DNA from: Methylobacterium sp. E-005
GTDB taxonomy: Bacteria; Pseudomonadota; Alphaproteobacteria; Rhizobiales; Beijerinckiaceae
Length of the DNA stretch: 64,000 bases
NCBI RefSeq assembly: GCF_022829725.1
Contig: NZ_JAKSYG010000256.1
Coordinates: 62,001 to 126,000, forward strand
Reading direction: 5' to 3'
Each line of letters opens with the position of its first letter. Within the stretch, counting starts at the first letter, position 1. The position numbers and the translations under genes are program-made. Positions 29,037-38,982 of the stretch are shown here, in pieces. The notes under the pieces are model-generated. The model saw nothing but the letters and a program-made list of their open reading frames with translations, ran no database searches and was not told the origin of the DNA.

Positions 29037-29513
29037 TCAGCGGTCGAACGGAATGCTGGCCTTCGAGTCCGTCTCGGTCCGTTCGAGGCAGGCCTCGCGG
29101 GCGGAGTCGCCTCCGTCGCAGGCCAGAACGTCGTTCAACAGGACGCGCCCGACCTTGTTGCAGGCGATCCCGGGAAAATCGAAGATCTTCACCACGGTCT
29201 TCCGGGGCGGAAGCGGCCCCAGTTCCACGGCGACGCGCTTCTGGGCCACCCCATCCGTGTCGAAGGCGAAGAGATCGACCTTGTAGGATTTGAGGCTTGC
29301 GCCCCTGGTGTTGTCGATCACCATGGTGACGCGGCAGGCCTCTCCGGCGGTCTCGACCTTGTTGAGCTGGAGCTTCAAAGGCCCGGCCTTCTCCGACCCA
29401 TCCTGGGCCAGGGCCGATGCCACGAGGAGCGCCGAGAGCGCGACACAGGCCGCCGTATCGAACGCAATGCGCCCGATCCGTCGGCGGTATAGGGGAACGC
29501 TCAAGGCAAGCAC
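29037..29513 (-). CDS. Exported conserved hypothetical protein upstream of exbB
   Basis: 158 residues from GTG 29513. A membrane or signal segment (IAFDTAACVALSALLVASALAQ) leads to a mature domain of about 115 residues: LKLQLNKVETAGEACRVTMVIDNTRGASLKSYKVDLFAFDTDGVAQKRVAVELGPLPPRKT, which reads as an immunoglobulin-like beta sandwich. Four Cys may form disulfides. It lies 129 bp before exbB on the same strand and may be the first gene of the operon. Not assigned to a named family. Confidence 0.65.
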   Translation of the reverse strand: MLALSVPLYRRRIGRIAFDTAACVALSALLVASALAQDGSEKAGPLKLQLNKVETAGEACRVTMVIDNTRGASLKSYKVDLFAFDTDGVAQKRVAVELGPLPPRKTVVKIFDFPGIACNKVGRVLLNDVLACDGGDSAREACLERTETDSKASIPFDR

Positions 29514-29593
29514 CGAACCGTCATCCTTTTCCTCGCCAGCGCAGCAGGCCCGCGCCCGCCGCCTCTGCCCAATCGATGCGATCCCGCGGGGGA

Positions 29594-30085
29594 TCAGTGA
29601 AGTACGACGCCGCTGCGGCAGGACGCCGGCGCCAAGCGCTCGGCCGCCGCTTCGAGCGGATCGACGGCCGCACGGACTGCCGCCACCAGCCGTGGCGCCG
29701 CCTCGCGCCCGGTCATCTCCGCCGCCGCTTCCTCCAGGTCGACCCAGAGCTGACGCCGGCCCCGGTTGATCATATTCACCAGCGCGCATTCGTGGCCGGT
29801 CACCCGGCAGCAACTCGCCGGCATGAACGACCAATCCTCCTCGCGCTCGGCGCGGAGGGCGCGAATGATCGCTACAACGCAGGCTACGAACCGGCATCCC
29901 TCCGCCGGCCCCAACAATTGCTCAGCCCCGTCGAAGGCCGCATTCCAGCACGCGACGTCGCTGGTCATGTAGCCGGCTGCGACGAACCGGGCCACCGACA
30001 AAGCCAGGATCTCGGCCTCGTCGCCGCACACGTCGACCACGCGCCGCATCGCCGTACGGTCCGAGAGAGTCCGGGGCGCGTCCAT
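29594..30085 (-). CDS. Conserved hypothetical helical protein
   Basis: 163 residues without signal or membrane segments. Mostly alpha-helical, with several Cys (VVDVCGDE, VACWN, GCRFVACVV, ASCCRVTGHEC) scattered through the chain. The Cys/His cluster CCRVTGHEC could bind a metal, but spacing does not match a known finger. I do not recognise the family. Confidence 0.55.
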   Translation of the reverse strand: MDAPRTLSDRTAMRRVVDVCGDEAEILALSVARFVAAGYMTSDVACWNAAFDGAEQLLGPAEGCRFVACVVAIIRALRAEREEDWSFMPASCCRVTGHECALVNMINRGRRQLWVDLEEAAAEMTGREAAPRLVAAVRAAVDPLEAAAERLAPASCRSGVVLH

Positions 30086-30491
30086 GGGCTGCGTTGCCTC
30101 GCGTCACAGGAGGAATTCGTGCGCTCGTCCAATGAGATCGTCCGATCGCCAGTCGCGGCAGTAAGCCACCACCGGCGTCGTGATCAAGGGCAGGCGCAAA
30201 AATCAGAGCAGTTCCAAACTGTTAGGACGGAGCGTGGCGGTTTGATAACTTGCCACTCTTTCCTACACGACATTGCCGAATGGTCCTGAATGCGCCCGAG
30301 GGGGCAGGAAAGATCGGATACGTCGGAAATCGCGGACGTCCCTTGATGGGCCGCACCACCGCGGCCATATCGTCGAGTTGCCGGCGTTGTCTCGTCCGGC
30401 GGAGCGCTGCCATGGCGGGCTCCCTGTCAACGAGGTGCTCGGGCATCGCGGGGCGGCGGCAAGCCCCGGGCGCGGAGGCCTCGCTTTCTGG
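30086..30491. other. 406-bp leader region of the heat-shock gene
   Basis: Gap between a hypothetical gene and hsp20, with lower GC at 30180-30290. It contains the sigma-32-like promoter described separately and then about 115 bases of GC-rich untranslated leader rich in short inverted words, which could fold. No gene is supported. Confidence 0.45.
30342..30370 (+). promoter_or_regulatory. Possible RpoH (sigma-32) promoter for hsp20
   Basis: CTTGAT at 30342-30347 and CCATAT at 30365-30370, spaced by 17 bases, resembling CTTGAA-N13-17-CCCCATnT of heat-shock promoters. It precedes a small heat-shock gene, which raises the likelihood. Confidence 0.45.
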
Positions 30492-30932
30492 ATGACGGCC
30501 GCGATGACGCGCACCTCGCCCTTCGGGCATCCGTTCCTGCTCGGGTTCGACGAGATCGAGCAGGCCCTCGACCGGGTTTCCAAGGCCGCCAGCGACGGCT
30601 ATCCGCCCTACAATATCGAGCGCCTGCCCCGGACCGAGAGCGAGCCCGAACGGCTGCGCATCACGCTGGCGGTCGCGGGCTTCACCCGCGAACAACTCGA
30701 CGTGATGCTGGAGGAGAGCCAGCTCGTGGTACGCGGCCGGCAGGTCGACGAGCGCGAGCGGCATTTTCTCCATCGCGGCATCGCGGCGCGGCAGTTCCAG
30801 CGTACCTTCCTCCTCGCCGACGGCATGGAGGTCCTCGGCGCGGATCTCGCCAATGGCCTGTTGTCCATCGACCTCGTCCGGCCGGAGCCGGATCGGATCG
30901 TGCGCAAGATCGATATCGGCGCGCGCGGCTGA
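30492..30932 (+). CDS. Small heat-shock protein Hsp20 (IbpA type)
   Basis: 146 residues; the frame has ATG at 30492 and 30504, the second giving MTRTSPFGHPF. FGHPFLLGFDEIEQALDRV is the N-terminal pattern of class A rhizobial small heat-shock proteins, and the alpha-crystallin domain (about 50-140) has LRITLAVAGFTREQLDVMLEESQLVVRGRQ and the conserved G-x-L near LANGLLSIDL. The protein should hold unfolding proteins in soluble form. Regulated probably by RpoH and perhaps by leader structure. It is followed by DUF1150 103 bp downstream. Confidence 0.93.
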   Translation: MTAAMTRTSPFGHPFLLGFDEIEQALDRVSKAASDGYPPYNIERLPRTESEPERLRITLAVAGFTREQLDVMLEESQLVVRGRQVDERERHFLHRGIAARQFQRTFLLADGMEVLGADLANGLLSIDLVRPEPDRIVRKIDIGARG

Positions 30933-31035
30933 CAGCGAAGAGATTGATCGGACGACAGCAATCCCCACATGCGTAGCGTGCCGCCGGTGCCTCCGGGACC
31001 GGCCGCGGACGCTCTGCCACCCCAGGAGGGCTTTG

Positions 31036-31320
31036 ATGACCGATCTGAACCCGTCGCCCCTGACCCCCGCCGATCTCGATCCCGCCGACTTCCAGCCGGC
31101 CGATCTCGCGGCGCTCGGTGAGGGGCATATCGCCTACGTCCGGCCGATCCGATCCGACGAGGTGCGCCGCTTCTTCCCGCAGGCTCCGGAACTGACGCCG
31201 GGCCTCGACCTCTTCGCGCTGCTCTCGGCGAGCGGTGCACCGATCATGCTCGCCGATTCCCGCGATGTCGTGCTGGCCAATGCCGCTGCGCACGATCTGC
31301 AGCCCGTCAGCCTGCACTGA
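31036..31320 (+). CDS. DUF1150 family protein
   Basis: 94 residues with a strong AGGAGGG ribosome site. LAALGEGHIAYVRPIRSDEV and the ending GAPIMLADSRDVVLANAAAHDLQPVSLH are the two conserved blocks of DUF1150, which in alphaproteobacteria regularly sits next to the hsp20/ibpA gene, as here. The function is unknown; the linkage suggests a part in the heat-shock response. Confidence 0.88.
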   Translation: MTDLNPSPLTPADLDPADFQPADLAALGEGHIAYVRPIRSDEVRRFFPQAPELTPGLDLFALLSASGAPIMLADSRDVVLANAAAHDLQPVSLH

Positions 31321-31340
31321 ACCCGACGGGCCTCGCCCCG

Positions 31341-32108
31341 TCAGACCATCTCGGCCACCGCCGCCACGAGCCGCGCGATATCCTGCGGCCGCGACAGGCG
31401 GTGGTCGCCGTCGGCGATCAGCGTCATGACGGTCCCCTCTGCCGGCAGACGCCCGAGGATCTTGAGGGCGTGGGTGTAGGGCACATCGGTGTCGCGCATC
31501 CCTTGCAGGATGTGGATCGGGCAGGCCGGATCGAAGGAATCTCCGAGCAGGCAGTTCCCGCGCCCATCCTCGATCAGTTTCAGGGTGATCGGATCCGGCT
31601 CCGGCGCATAGTCGCTGGGCCGGCGCAGGACCCCGTCGCGAACCAGCATGGCCTGCGCCGCCGCGCTGAGACGGCCCCAGATCAGATCCTCCGTGAAATC
31701 CAGGGCCGGGGCGATGAGCACGAGCCCCGCGGTTGTCTCGCCACGTAACGCCCGGGCGCGGGCCGCGAGGCAGGCGATCCATCCACCCATCGAGGAGCCG
31801 ACCAGGATCGGGGGTTCGTCGACATGCGCGCTCAGCACGACCAGCGCGTCCTCCAGCCAGGAGCTGATCGTGCAATCCTTGAACGTGCCGCTCGATTCGC
31901 CATGGGCCGCGTAGTCGAACCGGACGAAACGGCGCCCGGCTTCCGCCGCCCATTGATCGAGGGCGCTGGCCTTCGTGGCCTTCATGTCCGATCGGAACCC
32001 GCCGAGCCACACGACCGGCGGACCCGCCCCCTGGCGCTCGCGCACGGCGATGCGCCGTTCGAGGCCTCCGGCACCGACCGTGAGGAAACGCGGCTCGCTC
32101 TCGCTCAT
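31341..32108 (-). CDS. Alpha/beta hydrolase (ABHD10-like)
   Basis: 255 residues. VVWLGGFRSDMKATKA is a distinctive opening of a family related to animal ABHD10, which removes acyl groups from thioesters and glucuronides. Ser in VGSSMGGWI is the nucleophile, Asp is in QGMRDTDVPY and His in DGDHRLSR. ATG at 32108 with GGAG ahead is the start I prefer. Divergent from the glycosyltransferase gene. Confidence 0.85.
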   Translation of the reverse strand: MSESEPRFLTVGAGGLERRIAVRERQGAGPPVVWLGGFRSDMKATKASALDQWAAEAGRRFVRFDYAAHGESSGTFKDCTISSWLEDALVVLSAHVDEPPILVGSSMGGWIACLAARARALRGETTAGLVLIAPALDFTEDLIWGRLSAAAQAMLVRDGVLRRPSDYAPEPDPITLKLIEDGRGNCLLGDSFDPACPIHILQGMRDTDVPYTHALKILGRLPAEGTVMTLIADGDHRLSRPQDIARLVAAVAEMV

Positions 32109-32215
32109 GCGGATCTCCGATATCCCCATCCATGGGCGAAGAAACGCCGTCCTTGAGACGGTTCGCTTCAACATCCGTTTACCGGACCGTAAAGCGCGAC
32201 GACGATGCTGAAGCA

Positions 32216-33502
32216 ATGGCAGCGAGCATTTGGCAGATACCGGCGGGCGGCATGCGCGTCCTCGCCGAGGGACCGCGGACGGGTCACGAGCCGCGAGGCC
32301 TGTCGGGTTTCCCCGCCGAGGTCGGCGCCCTGGCGGGCGCGCGGGTCCTGCAGATCATTCCCGAACTTGAAGCCGGGGGTGCGGAGCGGACGACGGTCGA
32401 TGTCGCGGGCGCGCTGGCGGCGGTCGGGGCCCGCGCCCTGGTGGCGACCGAAGGCGGGCGCCTGGTCGGCGAGTTGCAGGCGAAGGGTGGCCACTGGCTG
32501 CGCTTCCCGGCGGCGTCCAAGAATCCGGCCGGGATGGCGGTCAACGTCCTGCGGCTGATGATGCTGTGCCGCCGGGAGGGCGTGCAGATCATTCACGCCC
32601 GCTCGCGCGCGCCCGCTTGGGTGGCGCTCGGCGCCGCGCGCAGGCTCGGCCTTCCATTCGTGACGACCTATCACGGCAGCTATTCCGGCCGGACCAGCGT
32701 GAAGGTGCTGTACAATTCCGTGATGGCCCGCGGCGACGTGGTGATCGCCAACTCGCATTACACCGCCGATCTCATCAAGCGGATGCATGCCGAGCAGGCC
32801 GGTGATCGCGTCCAGGTCATCCACCGGGGCACCGATCTCGCCGTCTTCAACCCGGTCGCCGTCAGTGCGGGCCGGGTCGAGGCGCTGCGTCGGGCCTGGA
32901 ACGTCGCGCCGCACGAGCGGGTGATTCTGCTGGCGGCCCGCCTCACCGCCTGGAAGGGGCAGCGCGTACTGATCGAGGCAGCCGCGCACATGCGCGACCG
33001 GGGCATCCGCGATTTCGCCGTCGTGCTGGCCGGCGACGCCCAGGGACGGAGCGCCTACGAGCGTGAACTCGACGCGCTGGTCGCAGCCCGGAACCTCGAC
33101 GCCGTCGTGCGACGGGTCGGCCACTGCACCGACATGCCGGCTGCGTTCAGAGCCGCCTCGGTCGTGGCCGTGCCGTCCGTCGAGCCGGAGGCTTTCGGGC
33201 GATCGGCGGTCGAGGCGCAGGCGCTCGGCACGCCGGTTGTGGTGTCGAACCTCGGAGCCGTGCCCGAGACGGTCCTGGCCCCGCCGGATGTGCCGCCCGG
33301 CCAGCGCACCGGGTGGCGTGTTCCGGCTGGGGATGCCGCTGCCCTGGCAACCGCACTGACCGAAGCCCTCTCCCTCGGGGCGAGCGCCCGGGATGCCATG
33401 GCGCGCAGGGCCCGCACCCATGTCGAGGCGCATTTCTCGCTCGATCGCATGGTCGGCGATACGCTGGCGGTCTATGCCCGATTGCTGCGTGACGCCCGCT
33501 GA
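32216..33502 (+). CDS. Glycosyltransferase family 4
   Basis: 428 residues from ATG 32216 (an ATG at 32252 is an alternative). GT-B fold: the N-terminal half starts ARVLQIIPELEAGGAERTTVDVAGAL, the standard acceptor-side loop of GT4; the C-terminal half has LLAARLTAWKGQRVLIEAA and the E-x7-E nucleotide-sugar motif EPEAFGRSAVEAQALG. It should transfer a sugar from an activated donor to a lipid- or surface-linked acceptor. No signal peptide. No polysaccharide cluster nearby. Confidence 0.92.
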   Translation: MAASIWQIPAGGMRVLAEGPRTGHEPRGLSGFPAEVGALAGARVLQIIPELEAGGAERTTVDVAGALAAVGARALVATEGGRLVGELQAKGGHWLRFPAASKNPAGMAVNVLRLMMLCRREGVQIIHARSRAPAWVALGAARRLGLPFVTTYHGSYSGRTSVKVLYNSVMARGDVVIANSHYTADLIKRMHAEQAGDRVQVIHRGTDLAVFNPVAVSAGRVEALRRAWNVAPHERVILLAARLTAWKGQRVLIEAAAHMRDRGIRDFAVVLAGDAQGRSAYERELDALVAARNLDAVVRRVGHCTDMPAAFRAASVVAVPSVEPEAFGRSAVEAQALGTPVVVSNLGAVPETVLAPPDVPPGQRTGWRVPAGDAAALATALTEALSLGASARDAMARRARTHVEAHFSLDRMVGDTLAVYARLLRDAR

Positions 33503-33704
33503 GCCGGCCCAGGCCCGCGGCCCCGGTTGACATCCCACGGTGGACCGCGACTATTTTCGGTCTCCGTCTCGGTCAGACGTTGACTCTGGCCGCGCTTCCC
33601 CCAACGTAGTATGTCCGGAAGAGACCGGAGCGGCCGGCGGCCGGGTGATCCTCACGGGGATTGTCCGGTCCGCCATTTCGTCGTTGCAGCAGGAGACCTA
33701 AGCC

Positions 33705-34247
33705 ATTCGTAGACCGATGAGAGCCATGCCGGCCCCGCAGAAGGACGGGCCGCGCGCCAACCGCGACATTCGCGGTGTGCGAGAGGTGCAGCTGATCGAC
33801 GATACCGGCCAGAACCGCGGCGTCGTCCCCTTCTTCGACGCCCTCAACCTCGCCGAGGAAGCCGGCCTCGATCTCGTGGAGATCGCGCCCAATTCCGTGC
33901 CGCCCGTCTGCAAGCTGCTCGATTACGGGCGCTTCCGCTTCAACGAGCAGAAGAAGCAGAACGAGGCGCGCAAGCGGCAGAAGACGGTCGAGGTCAAGGA
34001 GATCAAGCTCCGCCCCGGCATCGACAAGCACGACTACGACACCAAGATGAAGTCGGTGCACCGCTTCTTCGAGGAGGGCGACAAGGTCAAGGTGACCCTG
34101 CGCTTCCGTGGCCGTGAGATGGCTCACCAGGATATCGGCCTGCGCCTCCTGGAGCGCGTGAAGAACGAGACGGCCGAGATCGCCAAGGTCGAGAGCGAGC
34201 CGATGCTCGAAGGCCGGCAGATGATCATGATCCTGGCGCCGCGCTGA
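33705..34247 (+). CDS. infC: Translation initiation factor IF-3, ATT start
   Basis: 180 residues. The N-domain has [23 protein letters not shown] and the linker is Lys-rich ([27 protein letters not shown]); the C-domain has [27 protein letters not shown], all diagnostic. I place the start at ATT 33705: CAGGAG lies nine bases upstream and the codons ATT CGT AGA CCG ATG AGA give the RRP leader known from alphaproteobacterial IF-3; the ATG at 33717 has no well-spaced site. ATT (or AUU) start with self-repression by IF-3 is the classical regulation of infC. Confidence 0.95.
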   Translation: MRRPMRAMPAPQKDGPRANRDIRGVREVQLIDDTGQNRGVVPFFDALNLAEEAGLDLVEIAPNSVPPVCKLLDYGRFRFNEQKKQNEARKRQKTVEVKEIKLRPGIDKHDYDTKMKSVHRFFEEGDKVKVTLRFRGREMAHQDIGLRLLERVKNETAEIAKVESEPMLEGRQMIMILAPR

Positions 34248-34286
34248 GCGCCGCCGCGTCTCCTTTTCCGCCGCTGATTTCCGGCC

Positions 34287-34306
34287 CTGGGGCATCCTCG
34301 CCCCAG
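34287..34306 (+). terminator. Short hairpin after infC
   Basis: CTGGGGC-ATCCTC-GCCCCAG, a 7-bp stem with 6-base loop, 40 bases beyond the infC stop and before the MoeB-like gene. No U tract follows. Confidence 0.35.
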
Positions 34307-34371
34307 CGCCGATCCCGACAACGGCCCTTGCGCTTCTTCCGCGCGCCGCTGCGAAGGCCTATGGGCTGCGC

Positions 34372-35157
34372 ATGGCCCTCTCTTCCGACGAGATCGAACG
34401 CTACGCCCGCCACCTCGTGCTTGCCGAGATCGGCGGCCCGGGTCAGGCCCGGCTGAAGGCTGCCCGGGTGCTCGTGATCGGTGCGGGCGGGCTCGGCGCG
34501 CCGCTGATTCAGTACCTCGCGGCGGCCGGGATCGGCACGATCGGTATCGTCGATGACGACACGGTCTCCTTGTCGAACCTGCAACGGCAGGTGATTCACG
34601 GCACGCGGGATCTCGGCCGACCGAAGGTCGAGAGCGCCGCCGAGGCGATCGCGCGCCTCAACCCACATGTCGCGGTGGTCCCGCACCCGATCCGCATCGA
34701 TCCCGACAACGCGGTCGAGCTGATCGCCGGTTACGACCTCGTGGCGGACGGGTCCGACAATTTCGCCACGCGTTACGCCGTCTCGGATGCCTGCTTCCGC
34801 GCCCGCCGCCCGCTGGTGACGGCGGCGCTCGGCCGTTTCGACGGCACGCTCACCACGATCCGCGCGCACGAGACTGGCCCGGACGGGACGCCGAATCCGA
34901 CCTATCGCTGTCTGTTCCCGAACCCGCCGCCGCCCGGCAGCGTCCCGGCCTGTGCCGAGGCGGGCGTTCTGGGGGCGCTCGCGGGCGTGATGGGCTCGCT
35001 GATGGCCATGGAGGTCATCCGGGCGGTGACGGATTTCGGCGAGCCCCTCGTCGGCCGTCTCCTGATGGTCGATGCCCGCTCGATGCGGTTCGAGACGCTG
35101 CACTACGGCTGGGATCCCGAGAACCCCCTCAGCGGCACGGGCGCTTCAGCTGAATAG
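34372..35157 (+). CDS. moeB: MoeB/ThiF-family adenylyltransferase
   Basis: 261-residue E1-like enzyme that adenylates the C-terminus of a small sulfur carrier (MoaD or ThiS). The nucleotide site has [31 protein letters not shown], then SNLQRQVIH, and the catalytic-loop D in [29 protein letters not shown] is the other conserved block. The Zn-binding CxxC pairs of E. coli MoeB are incomplete (TYRC in place of CYRC and no C-terminal pair), as in some alphaproteobacterial members. Whether it serves molybdopterin or thiamine synthesis cannot be told here; thiC is 20 kb away and sorA needs Mo cofactor. Confidence 0.85.
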   Translation: MALSSDEIERYARHLVLAEIGGPGQARLKAARVLVIGAGGLGAPLIQYLAAAGIGTIGIVDDDTVSLSNLQRQVIHGTRDLGRPKVESAAEAIARLNPHVAVVPHPIRIDPDNAVELIAGYDLVADGSDNFATRYAVSDACFRARRPLVTAALGRFDGTLTTIRAHETGPDGTPNPTYRCLFPNPPPPGSVPACAEAGVLGALAGVMGSLMAMEVIRAVTDFGEPLVGRLLMVDARSMRFETLHYGWDPENPLSGTGASAE

Positions 35158-36027
35158 CGGGCCCGGCGGCATCCAGGGGCCTTCGGCCTGCTCCTTGCCG
35201 AGGCAGCATTTCTTGAACTTCTTGCCCGAGCCGCACGGGCAGGGGTCGTTGCGACCGACATCCTTGAACGGGTTTCGCTGCGGCTCACCCGCCCCCTCGA
35301 CGGTCCAGTCGAGGGCTTCGACCGCATCGTCCAGATAGCCGTACTGATAGGGGCCCAGCCGATCCCGATCGTCGGGCTTCGTCTCGGCCTTGCGCAGGGC
35401 CTCCTTGAACCAGTCGGCGTCGCTGATCTCGTCGGTGATGCGTCCGTCGGCGCGGGCCGCGGCGACCCGGGGGGCGAGATCGCGGAAGCCGAGATGCGCG
35501 ATCGTCTCCTCCCAGCCGATCCAGGCCGGCGCCTCCTCGACGGCCGCTTGCGCGTCGTCGAAGCGGATCAGCAGATCGTGCATTGCGGTGCGCTCGATGC
35601 GTCCCTCCAGGGTCAGGAAGGTGCAGGCGCAGAGCAGCGCCATGCGGGCGTAATCGTCGACGGTGCTGTCGAGGATCAGGCGGAACAGCGGCTCTGGATC
35701 GCCGTCGAACAGGCTCGCCAGCATCTTGGCGAGGGTCGCGGTGACGGCATCGCCCAGCACGGCATCGAGGCTCTCCTCGTCCTGCCGCAGGAGGCGCAGC
35801 AGCGGCGCGAGGGCGCGCGTGTCCCGGGCCTGCGCCATGATGTGCAGACCCCAGAAGAGGAGGTTGGCCTCCTCCGGGGTCAATTCGCGTTCGTCGGCCG
35901 CTGCTTCGAGCAGCGGCAGCGTCGCTTCCGCGATCGCGGCCGGATGCTTCACGGCCTCGCGCAGAGCGGCGGTCGGCCGGCGTTCGGCCGCCGCCAGATC
36001 CGCGATGAGCAGGGCGGTCCGATTCAC
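35146..36027 (-). CDS. DUF1186-like protein with C-terminal SEC-C zinc motif
   Basis: 293 residues. The body is helical and repeat-like (about 20-230, with [20 protein letters not shown] and the [20 protein letters not shown] pattern), consistent with DUF1186. Near the end comes [21 protein letters not shown], the SEC-C zinc-binding motif also found at the tail of SecA, which binds zinc through C-x-C-x8-C-(C/H). The last bases overlap the MoeB-like gene by 12 bp in convergence. Function unknown. Confidence 0.8.
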   Translation of the reverse strand: MNRTALLIADLAAAERRPTAALREAVKHPAAIAEATLPLLEAAADERELTPEEANLLFWGLHIMAQARDTRALAPLLRLLRQDEESLDAVLGDAVTATLAKMLASLFDGDPEPLFRLILDSTVDDYARMALLCACTFLTLEGRIERTAMHDLLIRFDDAQAAVEEAPAWIGWEETIAHLGFRDLAPRVAAARADGRITDEISDADWFKEALRKAETKPDDRDRLGPYQYGYLDDAVEALDWTVEGAGEPQRNPFKDVGRNDPCPCGSGKKFKKCCLGKEQAEGPWMPPGPLFS

Positions 36028-36037
36028 GCGTTGTTCC

Positions 36038-38458
36038 TCAAGCCCGAAGCGTCGCGCCGGTCCGGCGCGAGACTTCGGCGACGATCTTGGCGCTCACGGC
36101 TTCGATCTCGGCATCGGTCAGGGTCCGGTCCACCGGCTGAAGCCGCACCGCGATCGCCACCGACTTAGCACCCTCCGGCACGCCCACGCCTTCGTAGAGA
36201 TCGAACACGTCGACACCCGCCACCAGCTTGCGCTCGGCGTTCTGGGCGGCCTTCACGATATCGCCTGCCGGCACGTCGCGGCCGACCACGAAGGCGAAGT
36301 CACGCGACAGGGGCTGGAACTCGGACATTGCGAGGGCCGGCTTGGCCTTGGTCGGCTTGTGCTTGGGCAGCGGCAGGGCATCCAGCACGATCTCGACCGC
36401 GACGAGGCTGCCCTTCAGGTCGAGGGCCTGGAGCGTCCGCGGGTGAACTTCGCCGAACCAGCCGATCTCGGTCTTGGGACCGAAGCGCAAGGTTCCCGAG
36501 CGGCCGGGATGCAGCCAGGACGGCCCACCGGCCGTCACCTGAAGCCCGCCGGTCGGCACGCCGAGGCTGCCGAGCAGGGCCAGGGCGTCGGCCTTGGCGT
36601 CGAACGCGTCCACCGTCTCCGTCGCACCGTCCCAGTGGCGCCCGGCCCCCGCGGGGGTGGCGCTACCGCGGCGCACAGCGGCGGCGCGGATCGTCTGGCC
36701 CTCCGGCCTGTCGGTGGCGAAGCACTGGCCGACCTCGAACAGGGCAACATCCGGGTAGCCGCGGTCGGCGTTGCGCTGGGCCGCGCGCAGGAGACCGGGC
36801 ACGAGGCTCGGGCGCATGTCCGACAGGTCGGAGGCGATGGGATTGGCCAGGGCCAAGTCAGCGCCGCCGCCGCCGAACAGCACGGCGTCGTCGTGCGGGA
36901 CGAAGGACCACGTCACGGCCTCCATCAGCCCGCGGCTCGCCAGGGCGCGCTTGGCGGTCCGCGTGCGCTTCTGCATCACGGTGAGCAGCGCGCCGCCCAC
37001 ATTGGCCAGACGCGGCAAGGGCTTGGCCTCAATGCGATCGAGGCCGGCGATGCGCACGACCTCCTCGACGAGATCGGCCTTGCCCTCCACGTCGGGCCGC
37101 CAGGACGGCGTGCGCACCTTCACCCGGTCGCCGGTGCCAGAGACGTGGAAGCCCAGCGTCTCCAGGATGATCGTCATCTCGGTTTGGGGCACGTCGAGGC
37201 CAGCGAGGCGGTGTACCTCGGTCCAGGGGAAGTCGATGATCCGCTCGGATTCGGGCGGCTTGCCGGCGACCTGCGCCTCGCTCGGCGTACCACCGCAGAG
37301 ATCGACCACGAGGCGGGTCGCCAGATCCAGCCCGGGGAGCGTGAAGGCCGGGTCGACGCCGCGCTCGAACCGGTAGCGGGCATCGGTGATGATGCCGAGT
37401 CGCCGGCCGGATTGCGCGATGTTGGTCGGATCCCACAGGGCCGATTCGATCAGCACGTCCGTGGTGGTCTCGTCGCAGCCCGACGCTTGGCCGCCCATGA
37501 TGCCGGCGATCGATTCGACGCCGTTCCGGTCGGCGATCACGACGGTGTCGCTGGTGAGCGTGTGGGTGCGCCCGTCAAGCGCCACCAGGCTCTCGCCGTC
37601 CCGGGCGCGGCGCACCGTGAGGCCGCCCGACACCTTGGCGGCGTCGAACACGTGCAGCGGCCGGCCGCGGTCGAAGGTGATGTAGTTGGTGATATCGACC
37701 AACGCGTTGATCGGGCGCAGCCCGATGGCGCGCAGGCGGGCCTGCATCCAGGCCGGGGAGGGGCCGTTCTTTACGCCGCGCACCAGCCGCAGGGCGAAGA
37801 GCGGGCAGAGGTGCCGGTCGGCCGGCTCGAAGGCCAGCTCGATTCCGATCGGGCATGGGGCCTCGCCACCCACGCCCGGCAGGGTCTCGCCCTTGAGCGT
37901 GCCGATCCCGGCCGCCGCGAGGTCGCGGGCGATGCCGTGGATCGAGGTGCAGTCCGACCGGTTCGGCGTCAGGTTTATCTCGACGACCGGATCGTCGAGC
38001 CCGGCGTAGAGCGCGTAGGCCTGGCCGACCGGCGCATCCGCGGGCAGTTCGAGGATGCCGTCATGGTCCTCGCCCAGGCCGAGCTCGGCCCCCGAGCACA
38101 GCATGCCGCGGCTCTCGACGCCCCGGATGGTGCCGACCGACAGGGTGATGTTCTTGCCCGGGACATAGGTGCCGGGCGGCGCGAAGACCGAGATGAGGCC
38201 CGCGCGGGCATTCGGCGCCCCGCAGACCACCTGCACCGGCGCACCGGCGCCGGTCTCCACCGTGCAGACGCGCAGGCGATCGGCGTTCGGGTGCTGCTCG
38301 GCCGTCAGGATTTTCGCGACGACGTAGGGCTTGAGCGCGGCCGCCTTGTCCTCGACGCCTTCCACCTCCAGGCCGATCCGCGTCAGCGTCTCGGCGATGG
38401 TGTCGAGGGAGGCCTCGGTGTCGAGGTGGTCCTTGAGCCAGGAGAGGGTGAATTTCAT
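36038..38458 (-). CDS. pheT: Phenylalanyl-tRNA synthetase beta subunit
   Basis: 806 residues, the usual length. Domain order is complete: N-terminal [17 protein letters not shown]; tRNA-binding EMAP domain (about 40-150, [25 protein letters not shown]); B3/4 editing domain; B5 with the winged helix; the core catalytic-like domain; and the FDX-ACB anticodon-binding end ([18 protein letters not shown]). It pairs with PheS as alpha2-beta2. In this genome pheS and pheT are separated by two extra genes rather than adjacent. The gene starts 17 bp after the HEPN-like gene ends, so still likely one transcript. Confidence 0.97.
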   Translation of the reverse strand: MKFTLSWLKDHLDTEASLDTIAETLTRIGLEVEGVEDKAAALKPYVVAKILTAEQHPNADRLRVCTVETGAGAPVQVVCGAPNARAGLISVFAPPGTYVPGKNITLSVGTIRGVESRGMLCSGAELGLGEDHDGILELPADAPVGQAYALYAGLDDPVVEINLTPNRSDCTSIHGIARDLAAAGIGTLKGETLPGVGGEAPCPIGIELAFEPADRHLCPLFALRLVRGVKNGPSPAWMQARLRAIGLRPINALVDITNYITFDRGRPLHVFDAAKVSGGLTVRRARDGESLVALDGRTHTLTSDTVVIADRNGVESIAGIMGGQASGCDETTTDVLIESALWDPTNIAQSGRRLGIITDARYRFERGVDPAFTLPGLDLATRLVVDLCGGTPSEAQVAGKPPESERIIDFPWTEVHRLAGLDVPQTEMTIILETLGFHVSGTGDRVKVRTPSWRPDVEGKADLVEEVVRIAGLDRIEAKPLPRLANVGGALLTVMQKRTRTAKRALASRGLMEAVTWSFVPHDDAVLFGGGGADLALANPIASDLSDMRPSLVPGLLRAAQRNADRGYPDVALFEVGQCFATDRPEGQTIRAAAVRRGSATPAGAGRHWDGATETVDAFDAKADALALLGSLGVPTGGLQVTAGGPSWLHPGRSGTLRFGPKTEIGWFGEVHPRTLQALDLKGSLVAVEIVLDALPLPKHKPTKAKPALAMSEFQPLSRDFAFVVGRDVPAGDIVKAAQNAERKLVAGVDVFDLYEGVGVPEGAKSVAIAVRLQPVDRTLTDAEIEAVSAKIVAEVSRRTGATLRA

Positions 38459-38475
38459 GATGGACCTTCGAGAGC

Positions 38476-38982
38476 CTAGCGTCGGCTCGATCGCGTGGTG
38501 AGTAGAATCGCGAGCTTCCGCCTGACGTCGAGCGGTAGCTCGTCAAGAAGACCGACTGTTTCCTCGGCAGCTGCGATCAGGGTTCGGGTCTCGGTGCGGG
38601 TCAGCACCTTCTGCTCGCTGCCGAGCCTGCCCGGCGGACTATAGTCGGCATCTTCCCGCCAGCGGCGAAGAGCGATGAAGACGTCCGCGACGGCCGAAAC
38701 GTCTGGGTGAAGCGTACGCGCCCTGGGTGATACCAGCACGTCCCGTGCCTTGTTGTGTTCGAGGTTCCGATAGACGAGTTCGATCTCGTCCGCCGAAGCG
38801 GTCCAGAGGCGGAGGCCATCACAGCAGATCTGACAGAGGCAATGGAAGACCGCATAGTACGCGCTGCTGAGGGCCCGCCGGAAGGCCGCCTGCTCGACGA
38901 TGCGCCGCCCTCGGATGCTTGTCAGATGAACCGCGATCTCAAGCAGGCCGCCACTGAGCGGATTTCGTGTCCGCCGTGTCAC
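38476..38982 (-). CDS. HEPN-like domain protein within the pheS-pheT operon
   Basis: 168 residues. [22 protein letters not shown] is the first helix pair typical of HEPN proteins, and [11 protein letters not shown] matches the R-x3-H-bearing segment seen in this group (canonical toxic HEPN has R-x4-6-H). The rest is helical, with [20 protein letters not shown] near the end. HEPN proteins include RNA-cleaving toxins, often acting on tRNA. The start overlaps the stop of the preceding small gene by 4 bases (ATGA). GC content looks lower than pheT, suggesting transfer. Whether it is active is not known; the domain call is from pattern only. Confidence 0.6.
   Translation of the reverse strand: MTRRTRNPLSGGLLEIAVHLTSIRGRRIVEQAAFRRALSSAYYAVFHCLCQICCDGLRLWTASADEIELVYRNLEHNKARDVLVSPRARTLHPDVSAVADVFIALRRWREDADYSPPGRLGSEQKVLTRTETRTLIAAAEETVGLLDELPLDVRRKLAILLTTRSSRR

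Noticed and set aside
35663-38479. 938-residue plus-strand frame opposite pheT
   Set aside because: Composition is Arg/Gly/His/Ala-rich without any domain, and the minus strand carries complete pheT; it is a shadow of GC-biased codons.
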